Source: Coriobacteriales bacterium (lineage in GTDB: Bacteria; Actinomycetota; Coriobacteriia; Coriobacteriales; UBA8131). From it: a stretch of 9,672 nt of DNA. A program made the translations under genes and the position numbers. The notes under the pieces were generated by a model that had not been told where the DNA came from, did not search any database, and saw only the letters and a list, made by a program, of their open reading frames with translations. Shown in pieces: positions 1-5,880 of the stretch (its first letter is position 1; each line of letters opens with the position of its first letter). The stretch lies in assembly GCA_031268525.1 (NCBI GenBank), contig JAIRXA010000189.1, positions 1-9,672 of the forward strand. The letters are read 5' to 3'.

Positions 1-3000
1 AAAATGGCTGCTCTTTCTGTGGTGGAAAAAAGACTGTCTGATATCGGGCTTGGCCCATTCAGTTTGGAGCTGCACTCCAACAAGGCACGAAAAAAAGATG
101 TACTGAGCCAACTGGAGGAAACACTTGGCGTTGGTCGGATTAAAAGACCACAGGAGTATGAGCAGGAAGCCGAGCACCTCCATGAATTGCGCAAGGGTTT
201 AAATGCCACAATGCAGGCGATTCATAAAAAGCAGGCCTGCGGCCTTTCATTGTATGAAATCATCTCCGTTTATGAGAACTACAGTAAGGCACCTGAGTCT
301 ATTGCCATAACCGAAGGAGTAATTGAAAGCTATACCCAGCAAAAACACACGAAATGGATAGATATTCTGGACAAAGTCGCCACAACTTCACGGGCTTGTG
401 GCGGTGCGCGTAAAAACCCCCTGTTCGCTTTGCGCAACCCGGCCTATTCCTCTCAGCTACGGGATGCCATAGAGACCAGTGGGACGGCATATAGAAATAC
501 CCTTACCGAGCTGAAAGATACGGTAACACAATTGGCGATACTTTTCGCGTTGCCGTTTTCCGAGCAAAAGGAACAATGTCTTGCCATTGCCAGGCTTTGT
601 ACCCTTCTGTTCGAAGGGGAATATATTCCACAAAAGCTGTATGAATGTACGGACCTTTTCCAAATGGAAAATGTTGTTATGTCCATATGCCAGCATGGAA
701 AACAGCGCGACGCACTTGCTGGTCACTTGCTTCATGATTTTACCGAAGCGGTGCTGTCTTTTGACGAGGAAGGTGCCAGGATTGCATGGAATGCTGCCTC
801 GGGAAAGTGGTTTCTGCCCAAGGCGCTGGGCCAAAACCGGGTTATCAAATCCCTGAAACCTCTCTGCAAAAACCTTGCTGTATTACAGAAACAGAATATA
901 TCGAATATCCTTGACACCATCACTGCATATAAACAAAGCGCAAAAATTGTGGGAGATAATAACCAGGCATTGAGTGATCGCTTGGGCTTTGTCTGGAACA
1001 ATGGCTATCCTGATTTTGACCAAATCAGTGCCATTTACACACAAGCGATCTCCTTGCGTCAAACACTGGTGACGGTAAGTGCTTCTGTCGAAGGGAAGGC
1101 AAAGGCGGATGCCATCTTGGTCGGGGGATATTTTGCCGATCCGGTTGCCTTCCGCCAGTTGAACGGAGGGCTGAATGCTCGGCTGCAGACATTGATGGGC
1201 CACCTGACTGCGGGCGAGCACGCTCTTACAGAAGTGGGGATTTGTGATGCCAGTGTATTTGCTCCGCGTGAGAACTGGATTTCCTCTATGTGCCAAATGG
1301 TGGATGGCTGGCTGGCCAACCTCAACGAATTGCGAGATTGGTGCATCTATCTCTCCGCCAGGCAGGAAGCCGATGCAATGGGGCTGCAAAGTGTTGTTGA
1401 GGCTTTGGAAAACGGACTGATATCAGAGAGTGATCTGCTTGCCGCGTTTGAGAGGGCCTTGCATCTTTCCATCGCTGAAAGGATTATTGCCACAGATGCC
1501 GCATTGCGAGATTTCAGTGGCACTGTGATGGAAACGGATATCCGGCATTATCGTGAGGCATCCTCTCATTTTCAACAGCTTACGCGCGAAGAACTTCTGG
1601 CACAGCTTTCTTCTAAAGTCCCGAACACAAATGCAACCGTGGCGGATTCCTCCGAAATCGGTATTTTGAAACGGGCAATCCGCAGCGGAGGGCGCGGCCT
1701 CTCCATACGGAAGTTGTTTGACATGATTCCGAACCTTTTGCCAAGGTTGTGCCCCTGCCTTTTGATGAGCCCGATTTCAGTGGCACAATATATTGATCCT
1801 TCCTACCCGCAGTTTGATTTGGTTATTTTTGACGAAGCGTCACAATTGCCTACAAGTGAAGCCGTGGGCGCCATTGCACGAGGTAAAAACCTGATTGTGG
1901 TGGGCGACCCCAAACAGTTGCCACCGACCAGCTTTTTTGAGAGCAACCGGACAGACGAAGATAATTTTGAGCAGGAAGACCTTGAAAGTATTCTGGATGA
2001 TTGCCTGGCGCTCTCCATTCCAGAAACCTATTTGTTGTGGCACTATCGTTCCCGGCATGAAAGCCTGATTGCGTTTTCCAATCGCGAGTATTACAACAAT
2101 GAGCTCTTTACATTCCCTTCGCCCAATGCGCTTGTTTCTGAGGTAGGTTTTGTCCCTGTGAAGGGTTTTTATGACCGCAGCAAGACACGGCAAAATGAAG
2201 CGGAAGCAACCGAAGTAGTAAAAGAAATTGTGCGACGTCTGTCTGATGAGACGCTTCGCACTCAAAGCATCGGAGTTGTCACCTTTAGTTCGGTGCAGCA
2301 AAATCTCATTGATGACAAGTTGCAAGAGGAGTTCGCGAGATATCCTGACCTCGATGAATGGAACAGCAGCGCAAATGAGCCGGTATTTATCAAGAATCTG
2401 GAAAACGTGCAGGGCGACGAGAGAGATGTGATTCTGTTCTCAGTAGGCTATGGCCCCGATACTGAAGGTAAAGTCACCCTGAATTTCGGGCCTTTGAACC
2501 GTGCTGGTGGTTGGCGTCGTTTGAATGTGGCCGTGTCACGTGCCCGCCAGAAGATGGTTGTCTATTCAACGCTTTCGCCGGAACAAATTGATCTGTCCAA
2601 AACACGTGCAGAAGGCGTTGTCGGACTGCGCGCTTTTTTGGAGTTTGCCAAAAACGGAAAGCAGGCACTGCATACGCAGGAAGCCAAAAGCACAGACGGC
2701 GCCGACACAAATGCGATTATCAACAACATCGCGGACGCTTTACATGATAGAGGTTATCAGGTCAATACAAATATTGGCTATTCACGGTACCGCCTTGATA
2801 TCGGCATCGTACACCCTGATAGGCCGGAAGAATACCTGCTTGGCATTCTATTGGATGGCGAACGCTACCGTGATGCCGGTACGGCACGTGACCGCAATAT
2901 ACTACAGGATAGCGTATTGAGCTCACTTGGCTGGAGTATTCATCATGTGTATACGCTCGACTGGCTGCAAAGTTCGGAAAAGGAGATTCAAAAAATTGTC

Positions 3001-3681
3001 ACAGCAGCTCAAAGAGCTTTGGAACAGCCCAAGACCCCAGTGGAACCTATTGCTGCCGCGCCTTCGCCGATAAAGCCGCTTGAGCAATATGAGCGGCTTG
3101 AGCTTGCGCCAGCCCAGTCGTCCGAACAACCCAGCTATACCGTTTGCGCGCCTATGCCGGTATCCTGGCCCGCAGAAGCGTTCTATCTGCCAGAAAATGC
3201 GCGCATTGTCATGAATCAAATCACGGAGGTTATTCAGCAAGAGGCGCCCATCAGCAGCGCCTTGCTCACAAAACGTATCATCAACGCGTGGGGCATGACA
3301 CGGGCTGGGAATAGGATCAACAGTTACATGGATGACTTGTGCCGACGCATGGGATTGCCGTACACCAAAACATTGAAAACAGTGTTTTACTGGAATGTTG
3401 GGCAGGATCCCAAGGCATATGATCTGTACAGACCGCCTGCAAACGGAGAAACCCGGCGCACTATGGATTGCATCTGCAAGGAGGAGACTGCACAAGCCAT
3501 CAAGTTTGTGCTTGAGAATCAGGTGAGCCTCACGCGCGAAGACTTAAAAAGGGAAGTGTACAAGTTATTCGGTTTTTCGCGAATGGGTCAGAGCATGGAT
3601 GTTTATATCAACGCAGGGATCGATTACTCCCTATTGATTGGCATCGCCTTTGAGGATAATGACCGTATTGTACTTAAATGA
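1..3681 (+). CDS. SF1 helicase with Vsr-like nuclease and DUF3320 domains (5' partial, defence-type)
   Basis: A gene cut by the left window edge: the codon before the first ATG is Lys, and K-MAAL continues a conserved block that in this family follows Walker A closely, so that ATG is internal. Residues are counted from it. Motif Ia region is at about 20-30 (LELHSNKA). A long insertion follows to about 560. Motif II is DEAS (610-613), motif III GDPKQLPPT (634-642), motif IV WHYRSRHE (679-686), motif V VQGDERD (802-808) and motif VI LNVAVSRAR (840-848). A restriction-endonuclease-like domain of the Vsr/MTES_1575 type lies at about 900-1000 (D932 in RLDIG, D951-G952, ARDR 961-964, DW 986-987). 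DUF3320-like winged-helix segments lie at about 1060-1125 and 1150-1220. Together with an N-terminal DUF4011, expected upstream, this is the layout of COG1112-type helicases reported as the Hhe anti-phage system (from memory). Likely role: ATP-driven nucleic-acid translocase coupled to DNA cleavage. Base composition is more AT-rich than the core genes to the right, suggesting transfer. Confidence 0.9.
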   Translation, partial: KMAALSVVEKRLSDIGLGPFSLELHSNKARKKDVLSQLEETLGVGRIKRPQEYEQEAEHLHELRKGLNATMQAIHKKQACGLSLYEIISVYENYSKAPESIAITEGVIESYTQQKHTKWIDILDKVATTSRACGGARKNPLFALRNPAYSSQLRDAIETSGTAYRNTLTELKDTVTQLAILFALPFSEQKEQCLAIARLCTLLFEGEYIPQKLYECTDLFQMENVVMSICQHGKQRDALAGHLLHDFTEAVLSFDEEGARIAWNAASGKWFLPKALGQNRVIKSLKPLCKNLAVLQKQNISNILDTITAYKQSAKIVGDNNQALSDRLGFVWNNGYPDFDQISAIYTQAISLRQTLVTVSASVEGKAKADAILVGGYFADPVAFRQLNGGLNARLQTLMGHLTAGEHALTEVGICDASVFAPRENWISSMCQMVDGWLANLNELRDWCIYLSARQEADAMGLQSVVEALENGLISESDLLAAFERALHLSIAERIIATDAALRDFSGTVMETDIRHYREASSHFQQLTREELLAQLSSKVPNTNATVADSSEIGILKRAIRSGGRGLSIRKLFDMIPNLLPRLCPCLLMSPISVAQYIDPSYPQFDLVIFDEASQLPTSEAVGAIARGKNLIVVGDPKQLPPTSFFESNRTDEDNFEQEDLESILDDCLALSIPETYLLWHYRSRHESLIAFSNREYYNNELFTFPSPNALVSEVGFVPVKGFYDRSKTRQNEAEATEVVKEIVRRLSDETLRTQSIGVVTFSSVQQNLIDDKLQEEFARYPDLDEWNSSANEPVFIKNLENVQGDERDVILFSVGYGPDTEGKVTLNFGPLNRAGGWRRLNVAVSRARQKMVVYSTLSPEQIDLSKTRAEGVVGLRAFLEFAKNGKQALHTQEAKSTDGADTNAIINNIADALHDRGYQVNTNIGYSRYRLDIGIVHPDRPEEYLLGILLDGERYRDAGTARDRNILQDSVLSSLGWSIHHVYTLDWLQSSEKEIQKIVTAAQRALEQPKTPVEPIAAAPSPIKPLEQYERLELAPAQSSEQPSYTVCAPMPVSWPAEAFYLPENARIVMNQITEVIQQEAPISSALLTKRIINAWGMTRAGNRINSYMDDLCRRMGLPYTKTLKTVFYWNVGQDPKAYDLYRPPANGETRRTMDCICKEETAQAIKFVLENQVSLTREDLKREVYKLFGFSRMGQSMDVYINAGIDYSLLIGIAFEDNDRIVLK

Positions 3682-3725
3682 GTGTTTGCGCCCTTGCGCC
3701 TCAAAGTCGCAGGGGCACACTTTTT
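3681..3725 (+). terminator. Rho-independent terminator of the helicase gene
   Basis: Starting at the last base of the stop codon, AGTGT (3681-3685) pairs with ACACT (3717-3721). Inside it, CCC (3691-3693) pairs with GGG (3712-3714) and TGCG (3695-3698) pairs with CGCA (3708-3711) around a 9-base loop. There is a bulge on the 5' arm. A run of five T (3721-3725) follows on the plus strand. The stem is imperfect, so this is a likely rather than a certain terminator. Confidence 0.55.
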
Positions 3726-3726
3726 C

Positions 3727-3739
3727 TGGTCGCAGGGAT
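3727..3739. repeat. Near-copy of tRNA-fMet 3' end (candidate att site)
   Basis: TGGTCGCAGGGAT matches the 3' end of the initiator tRNA gene (5738-5750, TGGTCGCGGGGAT) at 12 of 13 bases in the same orientation. It sits directly behind the helicase terminator. Both copies are preceded by a short T-rich stretch. The shared bases cover the CCA, the discriminator base and the 3' acceptor strand, the usual crossover region for tyrosine integrases at tRNA genes. No integrase gene is in the window. Confidence 0.45.
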
Positions 3740-3761
3740 TATTCTCTGCTCGGCTCTTAAT

Positions 3762-3986
3762 TGCTTCCTTAAGTGTGCCATCAATACCTTGGATGCAAAC
3801 GGCAAGGTGGTAGAGGCTGAGCTGACCTCTGTGCGCGCCTGTGCCCGTCTCGCATGTGAGACCGGTCTGTCACTGCACATTCATTCCGGCCTGCCCTGTG
3901 CGTCATGGATCACACCATCGCCACAGCACGCATGGTACTGCGGCGGCGTTGCTGGGAATCGATCAGGCAAAAGTCCCTCAGTAGTA
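3762..3986 (+). pseudogene. Phosphotriesterase-family protein, middle fragment with frameshifts
   Basis: From about 3762 the frame reads FLKCAINTLDANGK, then a helix with VRACARLACETG, then LHIH. This resembles the middle of phosphotriesterase-family metal hydrolases: K (codon 3771) fits the carboxylated bridging lysine, and the HIH block (codons about 3879-3887) fits the following metal-binding histidine strand. After HIHSG the reading continues only by switching frame: VMDHTIATARMVL in the next frame, then AALLGIDQAKVP in the third, ending near 3986. There is no start and no C-terminal metal-binding region, so it is a decayed relic. A 124-codon ORF opening at 3678 runs through it, but its first 28 codons cover the terminator and show no homology. 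The N-terminal piece of the same kind of protein lies downstream at 5482, in the opposite order to an intact gene. Confidence 0.6.
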
Positions 3987-4143
3987 GTCCCCTTTCTTTG
4001 TAAAGTTGCCCTTTGCAGCCACCGAGAGCACTACTCTCGACAGAAAAGGTAAAAGTGCATGTCGCTCCATTACTTGCGCTGAATAAAGCCTTCATACCTG
4101 CTAAAATACACCTATTGCCTAAAATAGAAAGGCTAATAAAGCT
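3987..4143. other. Gap without a gene: small hairpin and toxin-antitoxin leader
   Basis: No convincing reading frame. CGAGAG (4023-4028) and CTCTCG (4034-4039) form a small hairpin without a T run. From about 4080 the DNA becomes AT-rich and leads into the toxin gene. TAAAATA occurs twice (4102-4108 and 4120-4126) and AATAAAGC occurs twice (4082-4089 and 4135-4142). Either TAAAAT could serve as a -10 box, but no good -35 is visible at normal spacing. The direct repeats could be an operator for an autoregulated toxin-antitoxin operon; that is inference only. Confidence 0.35.
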
Positions 4144-4404
4144 GTGGATTTTGAACTATTGGAAGTGTTATTTAATGATGCCGCCTTTAGACACGGCATA
4201 GATGAAGCCGATATGCGCACTGCTCTTGGCTCCTATCTACTTGACACGGCATTGGCAAACGAAGATAACAAATATCTCCTTATTGGTTTTGATAAGAATG
4301 GAAACCTGATAGAGTTAATGTACAACATGATTGATGAGCACAGCATTAATGTATTTCATGCTATGAAATGTAGAAAAGAGAACCAGAAACATTTAGGAAG
4401 GTAG
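4144..4404 (+). CDS. BrnT-like toxin of a type II toxin-antitoxin pair (putative)
   Basis: An 86-residue protein with a GTG start, preceded by GAAAGG at 4127-4132 as ribosome binding site. An early HGIDEADMRTAL helix is followed by beta strands KYLLIGFD and LIELMYNMID and a closing strand NVFHAMKCRK. The order (short helical start, three or four strands, VFHAM-type final strand and basic tail) is that of small BrnT-like RNase toxins common in Actinomycetota. The toxin gene comes first, as in brnTA, and stops 8 bases before the next start codon. Likely role: ribosome-independent mRNA cleavage when released from its antitoxin. I recognise the fold pattern, not a specific characterised homologue. 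It lies in decayed island DNA and may help keep the island. Confidence 0.6.
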   Translation: MDFELLEVLFNDAAFRHGIDEADMRTALGSYLLDTALANEDNKYLLIGFDKNGNLIELMYNMIDEHSINVFHAMKCRKENQKHLGR

Positions 4405-4412
4405 GTGAGGAC

Positions 4413-4643
4413 ATGGCAAAAATGACAGAGGAAGAAGCCAGCAGGCTTGATGAATACTACACTGAAAATCTTCCAGAACTGGATTTTAGCAAGCCAGGGA
4501 TTTTCGCTCGACAAAAAGATACGGTTGTAGTGCTAGATAGCTTTACGTCAAAGTACCTAACATCAAAAGGGCTTGCTACCAAGCGATCCCCATCAGAGCT
4601 TATATCAGACATGGTTCGTCATGAGATGGAAGCTGCTGGCTAG
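4413..4643 (+). CDS. Antitoxin partner of the BrnT-like toxin (putative)
   Basis: A 76-residue acidic protein with an ATG start, and GGTGAGG immediately upstream (4404-4410) as ribosome binding site. The N-terminal half (TEEEASRLDEYYTENLPELDF) is acidic and probably wraps the toxin. The C-terminal half has a VVVLDSF strand followed by helices with KRSPSELISDMVRHEME, which looks like a ribbon-helix-helix DNA-binding arrangement. Toxin first, small antitoxin second and an 8-base gap indicate one operon, so it probably neutralises the toxin and represses the shared promoter. The antitoxin call depends largely on context; the sequence alone is too short to name a family firmly. Confidence 0.55.
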   Translation: MAKMTEEEASRLDEYYTENLPELDFSKPGIFARQKDTVVVLDSFTSKYLTSKGLATKRSPSELISDMVRHEMEAAG

Positions 4644-4724
4644 TAGTACGTAACATCTAAAAGTTTATATATAAGCGGTTGGGTGGTATCCTCTTTCCAA
4701 GGCATTGCAAGGAAAGGGGGCACA

Positions 4725-5236
4725 ATGGGAAGGAAAGCATGCCCGGTAGTGTTGACAGGCCCAGAACGCAGGAGACTCAAGAGGTTCGTCTCAAAGGGCA
4801 GCCATCCTGCCATGCTGATCAGGCGGGCCAGGATCGTGCTGGCGTTGGACTCCTCTGGCGGCGAGCAGCAGCCGGACGATCTGGTGGCCGCCCAAAACGG
4901 TGTCTCGCGCCAGACCGTCCACAATGTGCGGAAGGACTTCCTGGAGCGCGGCGCAGGATCATTCTTAGAACGAAAACGCCGAGCCGAGCCACCGGTGGCC
5001 CCGAAGGCCGACGGGGAGTACGAGGCGCACTTGATCGCCCTGTCGCGGACCGACCCGCCGGACGGCTATGCCCGCTGGACGCTGAGGCTTTTGGCAGACA
5101 AGAGCGTGGAGCTCGGATACATAGGCTCGGTGTCCGCCATGACCGTCGGCAGGGTCTTAAAAAAAACGAGCTCAGGCCTCACCTGAGCAGCTACTGGTGC
5201 ATACCGCCGGAGCAGGATGCCGCCTTCGTGGCTGGA
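4725..5236 (+). pseudogene. IS630-family transposase, N-terminal part, truncated
   Basis: The first frame (4725-5186) starts at ATG behind AAGGAAAGGGGG; a GTG at 4683 is in the same frame but has no such site. It encodes helix-turn-helix DNA-binding segments (ERRRLKRF, RARIVLAL, VSRQTVHNVRKDFLERG) and the linker motif DPPDGYARWTLRLLADK, then GSVSAMTVGRVLKK, all typical of IS630 transposases. At 5159-5166 a run of eight A interrupts the frame. A -1 shift there restores the conserved continuation NELRPHLSSYWCIPPEQ. Homology ends around 5230. The protein should be about 340-370 residues with a DDE catalytic domain, and only about 170 remain, so it cannot transpose. Whether the frameshift is programmed or decay is open. 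The higher GC suggests a different origin from the toxin-antitoxin genes beside it. Confidence 0.8.
5159..5166 (+). other. A8 slippery run in the IS630 transposase
   Basis: Codons TTA AAA AAA ACG contain an A AAA AAA heptamer in the zero frame. A -1 slip gives KKNELRPHL, the family consensus continuation, while the zero frame ends after a few codons at 5186. This fits programmed -1 frameshifting known from many insertion sequences, or a simple homopolymer mutation. Confidence 0.5.
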
Positions 5237-5481
5237 GGGCGGCATCAAGTCCGTGCCACTATACGCGGCATTCTGCTTGGGTAACTGAGGAATCTGCCCG
5301 CAAGGGATACGGTGTGCAATGAATAAATCGGCACTTCCCTGCCAACGCCACTTCAGCCAAATATGGCACTTCTGCCCGCTCGGTTGACCCCTGCGTAACT
5401 GGCGGCACAGGGCACACGAGTGCATCATCGGGCGCAGAGAAATTATCGCGTGTACTGGATGGCAAGAGGAGGAGCGCACAC
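5237..5481. other. Gap with no recognisable gene
   Basis: Every frame is broken by stops. One frame just after the IS630 junction reads GGIKSVPLYAAFCLGN and then a stop (about 5235-5285), which could be the tail of a gene cut by the insertion, but I cannot assign it. The last bases hold the ribosome binding site (AGGAGG, 5467-5472) of the following phosphotriesterase fragment. Confidence 0.4.
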
Positions 5482-5700
5482 GTGAAACGGATAACCACGG
5501 TATGCGGCAGTATTGCGCCGGAAGAGCTTGGTATGCCGTCCATGCACGAACACACCTTGCTTGATCTGAGTGCGGCTGGACAATACATGCTCGATATGTT
5601 TCCCGATGTGTCCCCAAAGCAGGTCGAGTTCAAGCCGGAGAACTACCCCTTTCTCAAGACAGGTACCTTCCTGCTCAACAGGGAAAAGTCAGGGAAATGA
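5482..5700 (+). pseudogene. Phosphotriesterase-family protein, N-terminal fragment
   Basis: A GTG start with AGGAGG 9 bases upstream opens a 72-codon frame. TVCGSIAPEELG followed by SMHEHTLLDL is the N-terminal signature of phosphotriesterase-family hydrolases. H22 and H24 of HEH fit the HxH metal-binding pair on the first beta strand of the TIM barrel. The next stretch (FPDVSPKQVEFKPENYPFL) looks like an intact family member. The frame then ends after NREKSGK, beside the hairpin downstream of the tRNA gene. Family members run to about 300-350 residues, so only a fifth remains and the carboxylated lysine and later histidines are missing. A fragment that could supply the middle lies 1.7 kb upstream at 3762. 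The intact start and ribosome binding site suggest recent truncation. Confidence 0.7.
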
Positions 5701-5729
5701 AAAGGTCAGAAATTTTAAGCTTCTGACCT
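5697..5729 (-). terminator. Terminator of tRNA-fMet
   Basis: AGGTCAGAA (5703-5711) and TTCTGACCT (5721-5729) form a perfect 9-bp stem with a 9-base loop. Read on the minus strand the stem is followed by TTTTCATTT, a usable U-rich tail, so it terminates transcription leaving the tRNA gene, whose 3' end is 8 bases away. On the plus strand the following bases are less T-rich, but it may also stop transcription from the phosphotriesterase fragment. Confidence 0.65.
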
Positions 5730-5737
5730 GGATATTT

Positions 5738-5750
5738 TGGTCGCGGGGAT
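5738..5750. repeat. tRNA 3'-end copy of the candidate att repeat
   Basis: TGGTCGCGGGGAT here is the complement of the tRNA 3' terminus. It is matched at 12 of 13 bases by 3727-3739 in the same orientation. The two copies bracket about 2 kb holding the phosphotriesterase fragments, the toxin-antitoxin pair and the IS630 remnant. Confidence 0.45.
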
Positions 5751-5814
5751 AGGATTTGAACCTATGACCTCCGGGTTATGAGCCCGGCGAGCTACCAGAC
5801 TGCTCCACCCCGCA
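5738..5814 (-). tRNA. Initiator tRNA-fMet (anticodon CAT), CCA encoded
   Basis: A 77-base cloverleaf on the minus strand. The acceptor strands TGCGGGG and CCCCGCG pair except for a weak T-G at 1-72. The D stem is GAGC/GCTC with the A11-U24 pair. The anticodon stem is CCGGG/CCCGG around CTCATAA (anticodon complement at 5778-5780). The T stem is ATAGG/CCTAT around TTCAAAT, followed by discriminator A and CCA. The weak 1-72 pair, A11-U24 and three consecutive G-C pairs next to the anticodon loop are the hallmarks of the bacterial initiator rather than elongator tRNA-Met. The 3' end faces the accessory DNA, as expected for an integration target. Confidence 0.95.
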
Positions 5815-5830
5815 CCATATGCGGAAAAAC

Positions 5831-5859
5831 ACCCTACACCAAAGTAACAAAAGCTGCAA
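5831..5859 (-). promoter_or_regulatory. Candidate promoter of tRNA-fMet
   Basis: On the minus strand TTGCAG (complement of 5854-5859) and TAGGGT (complement of 5831-5836, a TAnnnT-type -10) are separated by exactly 17 bases. The -10 lies about 16 bases before the mature tRNA 5' end. Each box matches the consensus at only 3 of 6 bases, but spacing and position are right. Confidence 0.4.
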
Positions 5860-5872
5860 GTCACGCTACAAT
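5844..5872 (+). promoter_or_regulatory. Candidate promoter of the M23-like gene (leaderless)
   Basis: GTAACA (5844-5849) and TACAAT (5867-5872) match sigma-70-type -35 and -10 boxes at 4 and 5 of 6 bases with a 17-base spacer. The GTG start codon is at 5881, only 8 bases after the -10, so transcription would begin at or just before the start codon. No ribosome binding site is seen before it, which fits a leaderless mRNA. The promoter interleaves with the divergent tRNA promoter. Confidence 0.5.
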
Positions 5873-5880
5873 AGCAACTT

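Larger units (their letters stand above)
4683..5236 (+). mobile_element. IS630-family insertion sequence remnant (left part)
   Basis: Limits are approximate. Homology is lost after the GCC TTC GTG codons near 5230, so the right two thirds of the element, including the catalytic DDE region and right end, are gone. Before the transposase, CTTTCC (4693-4698) and GGAAAG (4711-4716) form a hairpin over the ribosome binding site, and an AT-rich palindrome TTATATATAA lies at 4665-4674. I could not identify terminal inverted repeats or a TA target duplication. Confidence 0.5.

Noticed and set aside
3678..4052. A 124-codon frame starting on ATGA overlap with the helicase stop, possible translationally coupled gene
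   Set aside because: The first part is the helicase terminator and has no ribosome binding site. The recognisable part is a phosphotriesterase remnant whose similarity moves to other frames, so the frame as a whole is not a gene.
5235..5285. A short reading GGIKSVPLYAAFCLGN with a stop, possible C-terminal tail of an interrupted gene
   Set aside because: It is too short to assign and has no supporting upstream part, so it is not listed as a gene.
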